Assembly (NCBI RefSeq): GCF_018599195.1
Contig: NZ_JAHFVK010000001.1
Location: 1,612,001 to 1,676,000 of the forward strand
From: Croceibacterium selenioxidans
Lineage (GTDB): Bacteria > Pseudomonadota > Alphaproteobacteria > Sphingomonadales > Sphingomonadaceae
Reading direction: 5' to 3'
Length of the DNA: 64,000 nt
Position 1 is the stretch's first letter, and each line of letters opens with the position of its first letter. Below are positions 1 to 13,098 of the stretch, one piece after another. A program made the translations under genes and the position numbers. The notes beneath the pieces were generated by a model, which saw only the letters and a program-made list of their open reading frames with translations, did not search any database and was not told the origin of the DNA.

Positions 1-1
1 C

Positions 2-1447
2 GGCGTCGTGCGAATCGTCATCGTCGAACAGGACGGGGAGCAGATCGTCCCGGTTTCCCATGGCACTGGCTTTGCCGTCGGTCCCGAGATGATCGTCACC
101 AACGCCCACGTCGTTGCCGAAGCGCGTGCGGACGACAACCTCTCGATCGGCATCGTTCCGTCTGACGGCACCACTGCAGTCTATGCGCGGATGGTAGCAG
201 TAAGTCCGCGTAACGACCTCGCCTTGCTCGCCACAACCCAGCCGATGCGGCTTCCCCCGCTGACGATATCGGGCAATCCCGCGACCGAGAGCGGAAACGT
301 CACCGCGGTCGGCTATCCCATGAACGTGGACCGGGCGCAGGGCTTGTCCTCCGCGGACATCTTCCGCGCCCAGCCTCCCGTAAAGAGCACCGGCACCCTG
401 GCCGGACGGCGGCCGACCCGCGAATTTGATTCGCTTCTCCACACCGCCCCGATCGCGCGCGGCTCCAGCGGTGGGCCTCTGCTCGACGACTGCGGCCGCG
501 TGATCGGCGTCAACAGTTTCGGGGCGGAAAGCGGCGGCGCGGACGCGGAGTTCTTTTTCGCCGTCTCGACGCGCGAGCTGCTGCCCTTTCTCCGCGCGAA
601 CAACGTCACCCCGCAGGTCAACGGCATGCCCTGCCGCTCCATCGCCGACCTCGAGCTGGCGGAGCGGGAGCGCGCCGAGCAACAGCGGCAAGTCGCCCAG
701 GCAGAGGCCGCCACCAAGGAGCAGGCGCTCGCCCGCCGACAGGCCGAATTGCGCCGCGAGATCGAGTTCGCCCTGTTTGACGAACGCGACAACGGACTCG
801 CTCTTGCCATGACACTGTTGATTTGCGCGCTCGGCGCCGCGGGTCTCGCGATTCATGCCCACCATGTCGGACTGAAGCACAACGCCGAGATCGGCTTCGG
901 CCTGGCTGCCGTGGCGGTCGTCGGCGCAGCTTTGGCATGGATCGGCCGGCCGGGCTTCGACGAGATAAAGGGCCGGCTCGAAGAGCGGCTGCGAACCGAG
1001 ATGGCAGCGGAGGAGAAGCGCGGACCGATGGTCGCCCCGACCGCCGGCAACATGATCTGTTCCCTCGTTCCCGAGCGCAGTCGCGTGACGGGGGCGGCAG
1101 AAGCCAACGTTCCCTTCAACTGGTCAGCCGATGGTTGCGTCAACGGTCGCACCCAATACGGGTTCTCGAACGGAACCTGGTCCCGGGTGCTGGTGCCGCA
1201 AGACGAGGAATCGGTTTCGGTAAACACCTTCGACCCCACTTCGAAGGAATACCGGATGGAAAGGTACCTGCTCGATCGCGAGACCATGGAACGCATTCGC
1301 GCGGCGCGGGCCGAATTCCAGGCGCCCGCTTGCGGTGCCGGCCAGGACGCATCGAGCGACTACGGCGCGATGCAGGCCGGGATTCTCGCATTGCTGCCGG
1401 AGAGGCCGAACGAGCGGCTGGTTTACAGCTGCGCTAAGGCAGGCTGA
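2..1447 (+). CDS. Trypsin-like serine protease with C-terminal membrane segments (5' partial)
   Basis: S1/HtrA-type peptidase, probably cutting misfolded or signalling proteins in the periplasm. The frame is open to the window edge, so the true start and any signal peptide lie upstream; numbering here is from the GTG at 8. The triad is readable: His34 in TNAHVV, Asp70 in RNDLALL and Ser154 in GSSGGPLLD. A charged, probably coiled-coil stretch (about 215-255) leads to two hydrophobic segments (about 263-284 and 294-312), then a soluble tail with four or more Cys. No PDZ domain is visible, unlike DegP/DegS. Putting the membrane anchor after the protease domain is less usual than an N-terminal anchor. 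Family is well supported; substrate is unknown. Confidence 0.85.
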   Translation, partial: GVVRIVIVEQDGEQIVPVSHGTGFAVGPEMIVTNAHVVAEARADDNLSIGIVPSDGTTAVYARMVAVSPRNDLALLATTQPMRLPPLTISGNPATESGNVTAVGYPMNVDRAQGLSSADIFRAQPPVKSTGTLAGRRPTREFDSLLHTAPIARGSSGGPLLDDCGRVIGVNSFGAESGGADAEFFFAVSTRELLPFLRANNVTPQVNGMPCRSIADLELAERERAEQQRQVAQAEAATKEQALARRQAELRREIEFALFDERDNGLALAMTLLICALGAAGLAIHAHHVGLKHNAEIGFGLAAVAVVGAALAWIGRPGFDEIKGRLEERLRTEMAAEEKRGPMVAPTAGNMICSLVPERSRVTGAAEANVPFNWSADGCVNGRTQYGFSNGTWSRVLVPQDEESVSVNTFDPTSKEYRMERYLLDRETMERIRAARAEFQAPACGAGQDASSDYGAMQAGILALLPERPNERLVYSCAKAG

Positions 1448-1476
1448 CAAAGCGCAGAAATCGGGCAGATACGCCA

Positions 1477-1503
1477 GACTCGACGGACTCGGAGCACGGA
1501 CTC
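1477..1503. promoter_or_regulatory. Three clustered GANTC (CcrM) sites upstream of the atp operon
   Basis: GACTC occurs at 1477-1481, 1486-1490 and 1499-1503 in the 187-bp gap before atpH. GANTC is the CcrM methylation site, and a ccrM-like gene lies at 27922-29046. Three sites in 27 bp is far above chance for this composition. A promoter role is inferred; no convincing -35/-10 pair was seen. Confidence 0.5.
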
Positions 1504-1634
1504 GCGCTCACCGAGTTGCATCCCCGCCCCCCCTTTGCTACGGGCGCGCCAGCTTTGCCGGGGTGCCTCGTTCGCGCCCGCTTTCGGCAAACTGACATTT
1601 TCCGTTTCACCGGACCTAAGAGGACCTTTCGCGC

Positions 1635-3721
<2,087 letters not shown>

Positions 3722-3731
3722 GGAACGCTAA

Positions 3732-6090
<2,359 letters not shown>

Positions 6091-6092
6091 TC

Positions 6093-6350
6093 ATGGCGTT
6101 GCACTTCGAACTCGTCACGCCGGAACGTCTGGTCCGCTCCGAGGAAGTCCACATGGTGGTCGTCCCCGGTACCGAGGGCGAGTTCGGCGTGCTCGAAGGT
6201 CATGCTCCGGTCATGTCCACGATCCGCGATGGCGCGGTTAAGGTTTACCGCACCTCAGGCTCCGATTTCGAAAGCATCGAGGTTCGCGGTGGCTTCGCCG
6301 AGGTGGGCGAGAACGGCCTGACCATCCTCGCGGAGCACGTCGAGAGCTGA
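6093..6350 (+). CDS. atpC: F1F0 ATP synthase subunit epsilon, short form
   Basis: Epsilon binds the foot of the gamma shaft. This copy has only 85 aa and consists of the N-terminal beta-sandwich ([12 protein letters not shown] onward, [19 protein letters not shown]). The C-terminal helical hairpin that inhibits ATP hydrolysis in the roughly 135-aa E. coli protein is missing, and the stop is followed directly by a terminator, so this is not a frameshift artefact visible here. Alphaproteobacteria often use the separate zeta protein as inhibitor. Starts 2 nt after atpD. Confidence 0.93.
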   Translation: MALHFELVTPERLVRSEEVHMVVVPGTEGEFGVLEGHAPVMSTIRDGAVKVYRTSGSDFESIEVRGGFAEVGENGLTILAEHVES

Positions 6351-6380
6351 GCCTTCGACCTCGCGTACGAAAAAGGAAAA

Positions 6381-6405
6381 GGGCGCCCCTTGCGGCGCCC
6401 TTTTT
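6381..6405 (+). terminator. Rho-independent terminator of the atp operon
   Basis: A perfect 7-bp stem GGGCGCC/GGCGCCC (6381-6387 with 6394-6400) encloses a 6-nt loop and is followed by TTTTT, 30 nt after the atpC stop. An A-rich run precedes it, so it may also act on the opposite strand. Confidence 0.9.
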
Positions 6406-6670
6406 CATTCGGGCGGATGCGCTTCCCGATAGGCGTCCCATAGGACGCCCGGCTGATCGCCCGGCTTGGCCAAGGGAACACGCGCATTTGCCCCACGCGC
6501 AACAGGCGCTGGAATAGGCTCTTCCCTGCGATTCAGTCGACCAAAATAGGGATGCGGCCTACGTGACACGGCGGTCTCCGGTGCGGCCCAAGACGCTTAT
6601 CGCTCAATGACCCTTGCTCGGCGGTTGAGCGATTGGGTTACCGACCCCGTAACCATGCCCGCGCCGCGTG
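6406..6670. other. Non-coding gap between the atp terminator and a DMT permease
   Basis: This completes a 320-bp gene-free stretch with the terminator. It holds a small hairpin, GCGTCC-CATA-GGACGC, around 6433-6448 and one GANTC site (GATTC, 6530-6534). I see no plausible gene, tRNA or strong promoter; the short frames here lack start signals and known motifs. Confidence 0.5.
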
Positions 6671-7594
6671 TCAGGCCGGCTTGGCCGTCCCCAAGCGACC
6701 TTCCCACCACAGGAACAGGCCCGCTCCGATAATGATCGCCGCACCCAGAAGCGCGATCGGATCCGGATGATCGTCGAAGAATATCCACCCCAACGTCACC
6801 GCCATCAGCAGCTGCCCGTAGGTCATCGGAGCGACGGTGCCGGCACCCGCCTTCACAGTCCCCATGAAGATCAGCCACTGCGCTAGCGAGGCGCTGAGGC
6901 CGATGAAAGCGCAGCGCGCGACCACGCTCCAGTGCGGCCAATGCATGGCGAAGTTCTCCAGCCCGGTGAAATGGGCGGCCGTCGTGGCGAAGAGCAGGAA
7001 GATCATGGCGGTGACCGACATGTAGTACTGCATGGCGAGGATGCTGGCCCTCCCCTGCACAGCCCGGTTGGCGATGATGGTGACGGCCATGCCCGTCGCG
7101 CCCAGCAGCGGAAAGAGAATGCCCCATCCCGCGACTGCGAAATTCGGACGAAGAACCACGAATACCCCAGCAAAGGCAATCAGGGTCGCGATCCAAGTCG
7201 CCGGTCGCGCGCGCTCTCGGAGCAGGACCGTGGCGAGCACGGCGGTGATCATCGGCTGCGTAAAGGCAATCGTCGTCGCTTCAGCCAGCGGCATGATCCA
7301 GACGGCCAGGAACATGCCCATGGCCGAAATACTGATCGCGATCCCACGAACCCACTGCAGCTTATCGCGTGGCAGGGCCAACGATCGCCAGCCCTCGTAC
7401 CGCACCATCAACGCGCCAAGCAGCAGCGTGCCGGCAATATACCGCGTCGCCGCCATCGCCGGCGCCGGCCAAGCGCCCGGCATGCCCTTGATGATCGCAT
7501 CGCCAATCGAGAGTGTGCAGAAACCAGCCAGCGCATAGAGCAGCCCGGCGCGGTCGGATTGATGCAAGGAAAGCCGGCTCCCATGCGGCGCCAT
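6671..7594 (-). CDS. DMT-superfamily (EamA) permease
   Basis: Inner-membrane transporter with about ten hydrophobic helices in two EamA halves of five. It is 307 aa from the ATG at 7594; an in-frame TTG at 7645 is possible, but the ATG has AAGGGG about 13 nt upstream. Repeat motifs such as MPLAEATTIAFTQPMI and the C-terminal MTYGQLLMAVTLGWIFF are typical. Members export metabolites or amino acids, but the substrate cannot be read here. It is transcribed away from the glycolipid cluster, sharing a short intergenic region with a CtrA-type site. Confidence 0.85.
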   Translation of the reverse strand: MAPHGSRLSLHQSDRAGLLYALAGFCTLSIGDAIIKGMPGAWPAPAMAATRYIAGTLLLGALMVRYEGWRSLALPRDKLQWVRGIAISISAMGMFLAVWIMPLAEATTIAFTQPMITAVLATVLLRERARPATWIATLIAFAGVFVVLRPNFAVAGWGILFPLLGATGMAVTIIANRAVQGRASILAMQYYMSVTAMIFLLFATTAAHFTGLENFAMHWPHWSVVARCAFIGLSASLAQWLIFMGTVKAGAGTVAPMTYGQLLMAVTLGWIFFDDHPDPIALLGAAIIIGAGLFLWWEGRLGTAKPA

Positions 7595-7649
7595 GCCGCC
7601 CAGTCGCCCCTTAGCCTCAAGCAGGAACCAAGCAAGCGCGATCAATCGT

Positions 7650-7664
7650 TTAACAACATCTTAA
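7650..7664. promoter_or_regulatory. Candidate CtrA-binding site (TTAA-N7-TTAA)
   Basis: TTAA at 7650-7653 and TTAA at 7661-7664 are separated by exactly 7 nt, the full consensus of the cell-cycle regulator CtrA. It lies 24 nt before the PAP2 gene start and 55 nt before the divergent permease start. The match is seen directly; binding is inferred. Confidence 0.45.
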
Positions 7665-7688
7665 GCATGTTGCCTTAGCCATGTCCCC

Positions 7689-8657
7689 ATGATGGACCTG
7701 TTGCGGAAATGGCCCGAAATCAGCTTCACCGTAGCCCTGGCCGGCCTGGTGACTGTCGTTTCGTGGCTATTCGAACTGCCGTTTAATCTCCCCTCGGGAG
7801 AGCGGGCCGCGTTTGTCGGTATCCATTATCTCTACCCGCTTCTAGGTTTGTCGGTCTGGGCCTGCTTCGCACTCGTCGGGCAGCGTCGGGCGCTGCTCTC
7901 AACCTTTCTGGTGGCATTGCCATGTTATGCAGCGGTGTTGCTGCTCCACTTCAACTTGAAGCTGTGGATTCCCCATATCAATCCGACACTGTGGGACTGG
8001 CTCTACTGGGAGATCGATCGCGCGCTCCGGCCATTAGTGCTCGCCTGCTTCGCGTTGAGGCGCGCGCTTGTGCCAATCGTGCCGCTCGACAGCAACCTCT
8101 ACATGACCGCCTTCATTGGCATGTTCTATGTCAGCTTCTGCTATCATGCGCTGCGCACACCCGAGCACTTCCGAACGCTTTTCCTGGCAGCGCTGATATT
8201 CCAAGGCCTCGGCGCGATAGCATATTTGCTCATGCCCGCGCTTGGCCCGTTCCTTTACGAGCCGGGGCTCGAGCCGCTGCAAAGCGGCGCGCAGGCAGGG
8301 ATGCTTGAGGCCTGGCGGCAGAATGCGGCCAATGGAGAGGTGTGGCTTGCAGCCAATGGCAGCCTGAACTTCACCGCAGGAGTCGCGGCGATGCCATCGC
8401 TCCATACGGGGGGTAGCTTCCTTTTTCTGCTGTTCGCTTGGCGTTACGGCCGGGTGCTGGTGCCGCTCTATATCTTGCTCTTCGGATTCATCGCCATCGA
8501 TGCGATTGCCAACCGCTGGCATTACCTGGTCGACTTGCCGGTCGGTATCGCGCTGGCCTTTGCTTCTGCCTGGCTCGCTGAGCGGCTAACCCCGCACCGG
8601 GACATCCTACCGGAGGATCAGTTCCCGGAGCCCGTCACATCTCCTGCAACCACCTGA
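7689..8657 (+). CDS. PAP2-superfamily membrane enzyme, inositolphosphorylceramide-synthase-like
   Basis: Integral membrane phosphatase/phosphotransferase of 322 aa. It has the AUR1/IPC-synthase pattern: C2-like AMPSLHTGGSF (Ser237, His239) and C3-like NRWHYLVDLPVG (275-286; His278, Asp282), both on the extracytoplasmic side, with about six to eight transmembrane helices. The first canonical PAP2 motif (K-X6-RP) is not evident, again like AUR1-type enzymes. In sphingolipid-making Sphingomonadales such an enzyme could move a phospho-head group onto ceramide, or dephosphorylate a polyprenyl-PP carrier. It heads a run of glycosyltransferase-type genes, which favours glycolipid assembly. Fold call strong; substrate inferred. 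Confidence 0.75.
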   Translation: MMDLLRKWPEISFTVALAGLVTVVSWLFELPFNLPSGERAAFVGIHYLYPLLGLSVWACFALVGQRRALLSTFLVALPCYAAVLLLHFNLKLWIPHINPTLWDWLYWEIDRALRPLVLACFALRRALVPIVPLDSNLYMTAFIGMFYVSFCYHALRTPEHFRTLFLAALIFQGLGAIAYLLMPALGPFLYEPGLEPLQSGAQAGMLEAWRQNAANGEVWLAANGSLNFTAGVAAMPSLHTGGSFLFLLFAWRYGRVLVPLYILLFGFIAIDAIANRWHYLVDLPVGIALAFASAWLAERLTPHRDILPEDQFPEPVTSPATT

Positions 8658-8775
8658 AACGGTTGGACGCTCCTGAAGGACCGTAATGATCCATCAACTT
8701 TGCCGGCCATTAAAAGACTATGTAAAATCAAATACTTGACCGACGCCGACGCCTAGATTCTCGTTCAGGAGCACC

Positions 8776-9789
8776 ATGACCAAGTTGATCATCCAAATTC
8801 CCTGCCTGAACGAGGCGGAGGTATTGCCGGCCACTCTCGCCGCACTACCCCGCCGAATAGAGGGAATCGACGAGATCGAATTTCTTGTCATCGATGATGG
8901 CAGCGACGACGGCACTGCGGAGGTCGCCCGACTTTGGGGCGTGCAGCACGTGGTCCGCCACCGGCGCAACCGCGGTTTAGCCGCGGCATTTCGGAGCGGG
9001 TTAGAAGCCGCTCTCGAGGCCGGGGCGGACATCGTCGTCAACACCGACGCGGATGGGCAATATGAAGGCGCTGACATCGCCTTGTTGGTCGCTCCGATTT
9101 TGTCCGGTCAGGCAGACATCGTCGTTGGCGATCGTGGCGTGACCAACAATACGCACTTTTCTCCATTCAAGCGCCTGCTTCAACGCCTCGGCAGCGCAGC
9201 GGTGCAGCGGCTGGCCAACGCCGATGTCCCGGACGCCGTCAGCGGCTTTCGCGCGATCACTCGCGAAGCCGCCCAACGGATCAACATCACCACCGAATTC
9301 AGCTACACCACGGACATGCTCATCCAGGCCGGGCGCAAGCGCATGGCCATTCTGACGGTGCCGATCCGAACTCACGAAACAACTCGCCCTTCCCGGCTAT
9401 TCAAGTCGATCCCGCGCTTCATCGCAAATACCGGAATGACGATGGCTCGCGCTTACACCACCTACAACCCATTGAAGGTTTTTGTCTGCAGCGGCCTGTT
9501 GATTGCCTTCCTGGGGATATTGCCGATCCTGCGCTTTATCTGGTTCTGGATGGAAGGCGCGGGCGATGGCCATGTGCAATCATTGGTCATCGGCGGTGCC
9601 TTGCTGGTCTCCGGCGTGCTTATCGCGATAATGGGCATTCTGGCCGACCTTATCGGCGCCAACCGCAAACTGATTGAAACCAGCCTCATCCGCATCAGGG
9701 CGATTGAAGAAAAGCTCGAAGCGGCTAGCCGCAACGCACAGCCGGTTGTCGACAGCGGGCGATCCCGCCAGCCTCGTGAGGCAGCGTGA
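8776..9789 (+). CDS. GT2 glycosyltransferase, polyprenyl-phosphate sugar transferase type
   Basis: DPM1/ArnC/GtrB-like enzyme of 337 aa that probably moves a sugar from a nucleotide donor to a polyprenyl phosphate at the inner membrane. The GT-A domain shows LVIDDGSDDGT (Asp40, Asp41) and the metal-binding NTDADGQY (Asp91, Asp93), and ends with two membrane helices (about 235-257 and 272-298), as in GtrB. A GATTC site lies 16 nt before the start. Its stop overlaps the GTG start of the next gene (GTGA), so the two are coupled. The following gene looks like the matching GT-C user of the lipid-linked sugar. Confidence 0.85.
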   Translation: MTKLIIQIPCLNEAEVLPATLAALPRRIEGIDEIEFLVIDDGSDDGTAEVARLWGVQHVVRHRRNRGLAAAFRSGLEAALEAGADIVVNTDADGQYEGADIALLVAPILSGQADIVVGDRGVTNNTHFSPFKRLLQRLGSAAVQRLANADVPDAVSGFRAITREAAQRINITTEFSYTTDMLIQAGRKRMAILTVPIRTHETTRPSRLFKSIPRFIANTGMTMARAYTTYNPLKVFVCSGLLIAFLGILPILRFIWFWMEGAGDGHVQSLVIGGALLVSGVLIAIMGILADLIGANRKLIETSLIRIRAIEEKLEAASRNAQPVVDSGRSRQPREAA

Positions 9790-11447
9790 CCGCCACGACT
9801 CAAACGGCGAAAGTTTCGCGATGGTCCCTGCCTGGGCGAGACTCTCCAGCCTGGCCGACGGCCGGGCTCGCGATCCTCTTAATAGTCGAATTGAAAATTG
9901 CCCTGACTCGGGCGTTGAATTGGGACGAGTTCTGGCACTTCTCGCAGGTCCACAGTCTGCTCGACGGCACTCTCAGCACGCCGCTCCAGACACTTTACAC
10001 CAGAGCGTTCACCTGGGTCGTGGCACTGCCAGGATCGAGCATCGACCATGTTCTGATAATTCGTATGTTCATGTTCGCTTGCTTGATCACAACGACATTC
10101 TGCATCGTTGGCATGGCGGCGAAGTTTTTCTCCAAGGCCGAAGCACTACTGGCTGGCCTGCTGTACCTTTCGGCCGGGTTCGTACTGCAGCACGGAAGCT
10201 CATTCCGGTTTGATCCGATGGCCGCGATGCTGCTTTCGAGCAGCCTGCTCATACTGCTTCGGTCCAATCTCGATGCGACCCGCTTGATTGTTGCTGCGGC
10301 CCTGATTGCACTCTCCAGTTTGCTCACGATCAAGAGTGGCCTGTATCTTTCGGCCTTCTTCGGCGTTGCGTGGCTCCGATGGGCGGAGGGAAGTTTCTGC
10401 CGCTCAGTCTTCCTGCGTCTCTGCGCAGTCGCTGGGCTCGCGTTTGGGTTCTTCGGTCTGCTCTATTGGTTGCACAGCGCCGGACTTGCCGGAAGCACCA
10501 CAGCTTCGGCGGAATTCGTCGTCAGCAACGCGGCTCAGCGCATGTTTTCGGGCGACGGTCCATCCACTCACGGCGTTGCCTTGAAAGCGGCCATGCTTGC
10601 ACCCGTGTTTGCACTTTGCATCGCCATGACGCCTTTCGCGCTTCTTCGGTCGCCTGTCGATCGCGACCGGAAGATACTTTTCGCGGGACTTTGGCTTCCG
10701 ATATTGATCCCCGCATTCTACCAGAACTCCTATCCCTACTTTTATGTGTTCATCCTGCCTCCTGTTGCGGTCGCGTGCAGCGTGGCTCTGCACGCAATTG
10801 CACAGCGACACGGCGTTATGATGATTGCACTTGCGCTGACGCTGTGTGGCCTCCTGGCCGGCCTGATGGAGCAGCGCGGCATACTTGAGCGTCAACGGAG
10901 TTTGGTCGCCGCCGGCGAAGCCATATTCCCCCGACCGGTCGCCTACTTCGACTTTCCCGGCATGCTCGGCAATTACCCCAAGGCAAACGCGTTCATGACG
11001 AACTGGGGGTCGAGAAATTATCTTGAAGGACTCAGCCCGTCATTTCGTTCGATCATGGGCCAGAAACCAGTTCCTTTGCTGATCGAAAACAGGGAAATGT
11101 TTACAAACGTCCTCAGCGGAAGGCCGGACGTCCATGTTCTTCCCGACGATGCCATTGCCTTGCGTGAGAACTACATCCGCTTCTGGGGCCCCTTCTGGGT
11201 CGCAGGCCGAGAACTGGGGGGAGGCGAAAGCCGCACGACCCAAATCGGGGTCCCTGGCCCATACACGGTCGTGGGCGGGCCCATTGAGATCGACGGGAGA
11301 CTCCATCCTGCCGGTGCCGTTGTCGAACTCAGTCGCGACGTCTATCGGCTCAACTCCACCGGTATACCCGTGCAGCTCGTCTGGGGCGATCATTTGAAGC
11401 GCCCGTCGACACCCCCGCCGCCGTCGCCCTACTGGACAGGTTTTTGA
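9786..11447 (+). CDS. Multi-pass GT-C-like (ArnT/PMT-type) membrane glycosyltransferase, putative
   Basis: A 553-aa protein with roughly ten hydrophobic helices in the first 370 residues and a soluble C-terminal domain. After the first helix comes NWDEFWHF (Asp47, Glu48), the acidic pair that GT-C enzymes keep in their first periplasmic loop. This suits transfer of a sugar from the lipid donor made by the preceding GT2 onto a lipid or glycan outside the inner membrane. The start overlaps the GT2 stop. Overall similarity to named GT-C families is weak by eye, so function is inferred from topology, the DE pair and context. Confidence 0.6.
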   Translation: MTATTQTAKVSRWSLPGRDSPAWPTAGLAILLIVELKIALTRALNWDEFWHFSQVHSLLDGTLSTPLQTLYTRAFTWVVALPGSSIDHVLIIRMFMFACLITTTFCIVGMAAKFFSKAEALLAGLLYLSAGFVLQHGSSFRFDPMAAMLLSSSLLILLRSNLDATRLIVAAALIALSSLLTIKSGLYLSAFFGVAWLRWAEGSFCRSVFLRLCAVAGLAFGFFGLLYWLHSAGLAGSTTASAEFVVSNAAQRMFSGDGPSTHGVALKAAMLAPVFALCIAMTPFALLRSPVDRDRKILFAGLWLPILIPAFYQNSYPYFYVFILPPVAVACSVALHAIAQRHGVMMIALALTLCGLLAGLMEQRGILERQRSLVAAGEAIFPRPVAYFDFPGMLGNYPKANAFMTNWGSRNYLEGLSPSFRSIMGQKPVPLLIENREMFTNVLSGRPDVHVLPDDAIALRENYIRFWGPFWVAGRELGGGESRTTQIGVPGPYTVVGGPIEIDGRLHPAGAVVELSRDVYRLNSTGIPVQLVWGDHLKRPSTPPPPSPYWTGF

Positions 11448-11463
11448 GGCTCACTGACCGGTC

Positions 11464-12363
11464 ATGGAGCGCCTCCTTTCATTCGCCCGCCATCTGAACC
11501 AGCGGAGCGACGCGTATCGTAAGCCGGCCCTGGTCCTGGCCTTGATCGTCTTTGCCGTGGGATGTGCCTTCTCATATCGGCAACTGGATTTTCGGCTGGA
11601 CGATCTTCGGCCGCTCCCCCTCGCCATGTTGGCAGTGCTGGTGGCCCCGTCGCTCATCTATGGCGGCCTCGGGTTGGTTCTGCTGGCACGCAGCGCCGGG
11701 CTACAGATGCCCATCCGGCGGGCGACCATCATCTCGGCCTATGCCTATCTGGCAGAACTGCTTCCGCTTCCCGGCGGAGCTGTCATACGGACGGGAGCAT
11801 TGGTCCGGGCCGGAGGGACCTTGCGCGACAGTTCCATGCTGGTCCTGCTAACCGCCGTCCTGTGGGTTGCCCTGGCGATGATGGGAGCCGGATTGACCCT
11901 TGTGCCAACATCAATTGGCCTAGCCTGGCCGTTGATGTTGATTGGGACAATTGGGGTGGGCGGCGTGCTGCAGTGGCTCTGGGCGAAAGCCGGGTACCGG
12001 ACCGCACTTCTGACACTTGTGCACCGGATTGCTGGCATCGCGATCACCGCCTTGCGCCTTAAGTTTGCCTTCGCGGCATTGGGAGTATCGATCGGTCTCA
12101 TCGAGACGTTCCCGTTCGTCCTGGCGCTGCTGATGGGCTCGGCATCCTCGATCGCGCCGGCGGGATTGGGAGTAAGCGAAGCACTCGCCGCGTTGGCCGC
12201 GACTACGGGGCAGATTCCGCCGGCCACAGCCTTCTTGGCCGTGGGCATCGACAGGTTGATGTGTTTGGCCGGCTGCGCGCTGGTGGCGACCGCTTTCCAA
12301 GCCTTCAGGCGGTCGGAAGCTGCGGGTGACCGGGCCACCACAGCTCCTATCACGGGGAAATGA
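11464..12363 (+). CDS. Flippase-like / UPF0104-family membrane protein
   Basis: About eight transmembrane helices in 299 aa, with the features of the lysylphosphatidylglycerol-synthase transmembrane (AglD/MprF-type) family: a G-rich YLAELLPLPGGAVIRT segment and a late APAGLGVSEALAAL motif. Relatives move lipids or lipid-linked sugars across the inner membrane. It lies 16 nt after the GT-C-like gene and 3 nt before the methyltransferase, so it probably serves the same glycolipid pathway. The transported lipid is not known. Confidence 0.75.
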   Translation: MERLLSFARHLNQRSDAYRKPALVLALIVFAVGCAFSYRQLDFRLDDLRPLPLAMLAVLVAPSLIYGGLGLVLLARSAGLQMPIRRATIISAYAYLAELLPLPGGAVIRTGALVRAGGTLRDSSMLVLLTAVLWVALAMMGAGLTLVPTSIGLAWPLMLIGTIGVGGVLQWLWAKAGYRTALLTLVHRIAGIAITALRLKFAFAALGVSIGLIETFPFVLALLMGSASSIAPAGLGVSEALAALAATTGQIPPATAFLAVGIDRLMCLAGCALVATAFQAFRRSEAAGDRATTAPITGK

Positions 12364-12366
12364 GAG

Positions 12367-13062
12367 ATGACGAACGGTACCTCGGCAGTGACCGAGCACA
12401 GTCTCGCCCTTCACAGCGGTGACTATGTCGAACGATACAATTCCAAACCGCTCGCCCGGGTAAAAAACCTGGTTCCCAGAATGAACCTTACCCGAGAAAC
12501 GCGGATAGCGGATTTTGCCTGCGGGAACGGAATGTTGCTGCAGGCGATCGGCGATAATTTTGCGTCATACGATGGCGTCGACTTTTCTCCCGACTTCATC
12601 GCGGCGGCGAACGCCTGGGCAGAACGGACGGGCAAACAACGCTATCGCTTCCACTGCAGCGATATTCGAGATTTCTGCGCACGCAAGCCGCAGGCCTTCG
12701 ACGTCGCAGCCACGCTGGATTTCTCCGAGCATATCGATGACGATCTGGCAGTCGATATTTATGCGGCGATCCGGCAATCGCTTCGCCCGGGCGGGAGCCT
12801 TCATCTGCATACGCCGAACCTGGATTTCTTTTTGGAGCGGGCCAAGGCAAGCGGTATCCTACGCCAGTTTCCCGAGCATATCGCGGTGCGCAACGCTACG
12901 CAGACCGCGGATTTGCTTATCAAAGCGGGCTTTGACCGCAGTGAGATAAAGACTGAGATAGTGCCACATTACAATGTGTTGAAGTGGTTGCACCCCCTGT
13001 CCAAGTTGCCGGGGGTCGGCAGTCATTTCAGCGCAAGGCTGTGGGTCACAGCAGTTGCCTAG
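12367..13062 (+). CDS. Class I SAM-dependent methyltransferase
   Basis: A 231-aa Rossmann methyltransferase with motif I DFACGNG (49-55), an acidic residue after the second strand (GVDFSPDF) and TLDFSEHIDDD in the post-motif region. The substrate is unknown; its place between a lipid flippase-like gene and a GT4 gene suggests methylation of a sugar or lipid head group. The ATG start overlaps nothing and follows the previous stop by 3 nt. Confidence 0.82.
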   Translation: MTNGTSAVTEHSLALHSGDYVERYNSKPLARVKNLVPRMNLTRETRIADFACGNGMLLQAIGDNFASYDGVDFSPDFIAAANAWAERTGKQRYRFHCSDIRDFCARKPQAFDVAATLDFSEHIDDDLAVDIYAAIRQSLRPGGSLHLHTPNLDFFLERAKASGILRQFPEHIAVRNATQTADLLIKAGFDRSEIKTEIVPHYNVLKWLHPLSKLPGVGSHFSARLWVTAVA

Positions 13063-13098
13063 CTCCGCCAACTTTGGCTTCACATCTCGGCCGACGCC

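Noticed and set aside
6406-6670. Possible tRNA or small RNA in the gap after the atp terminator
   Set aside because: No cloverleaf pattern, TTCGANTC loop or CCA-proximal stem could be found; only a small hairpin.
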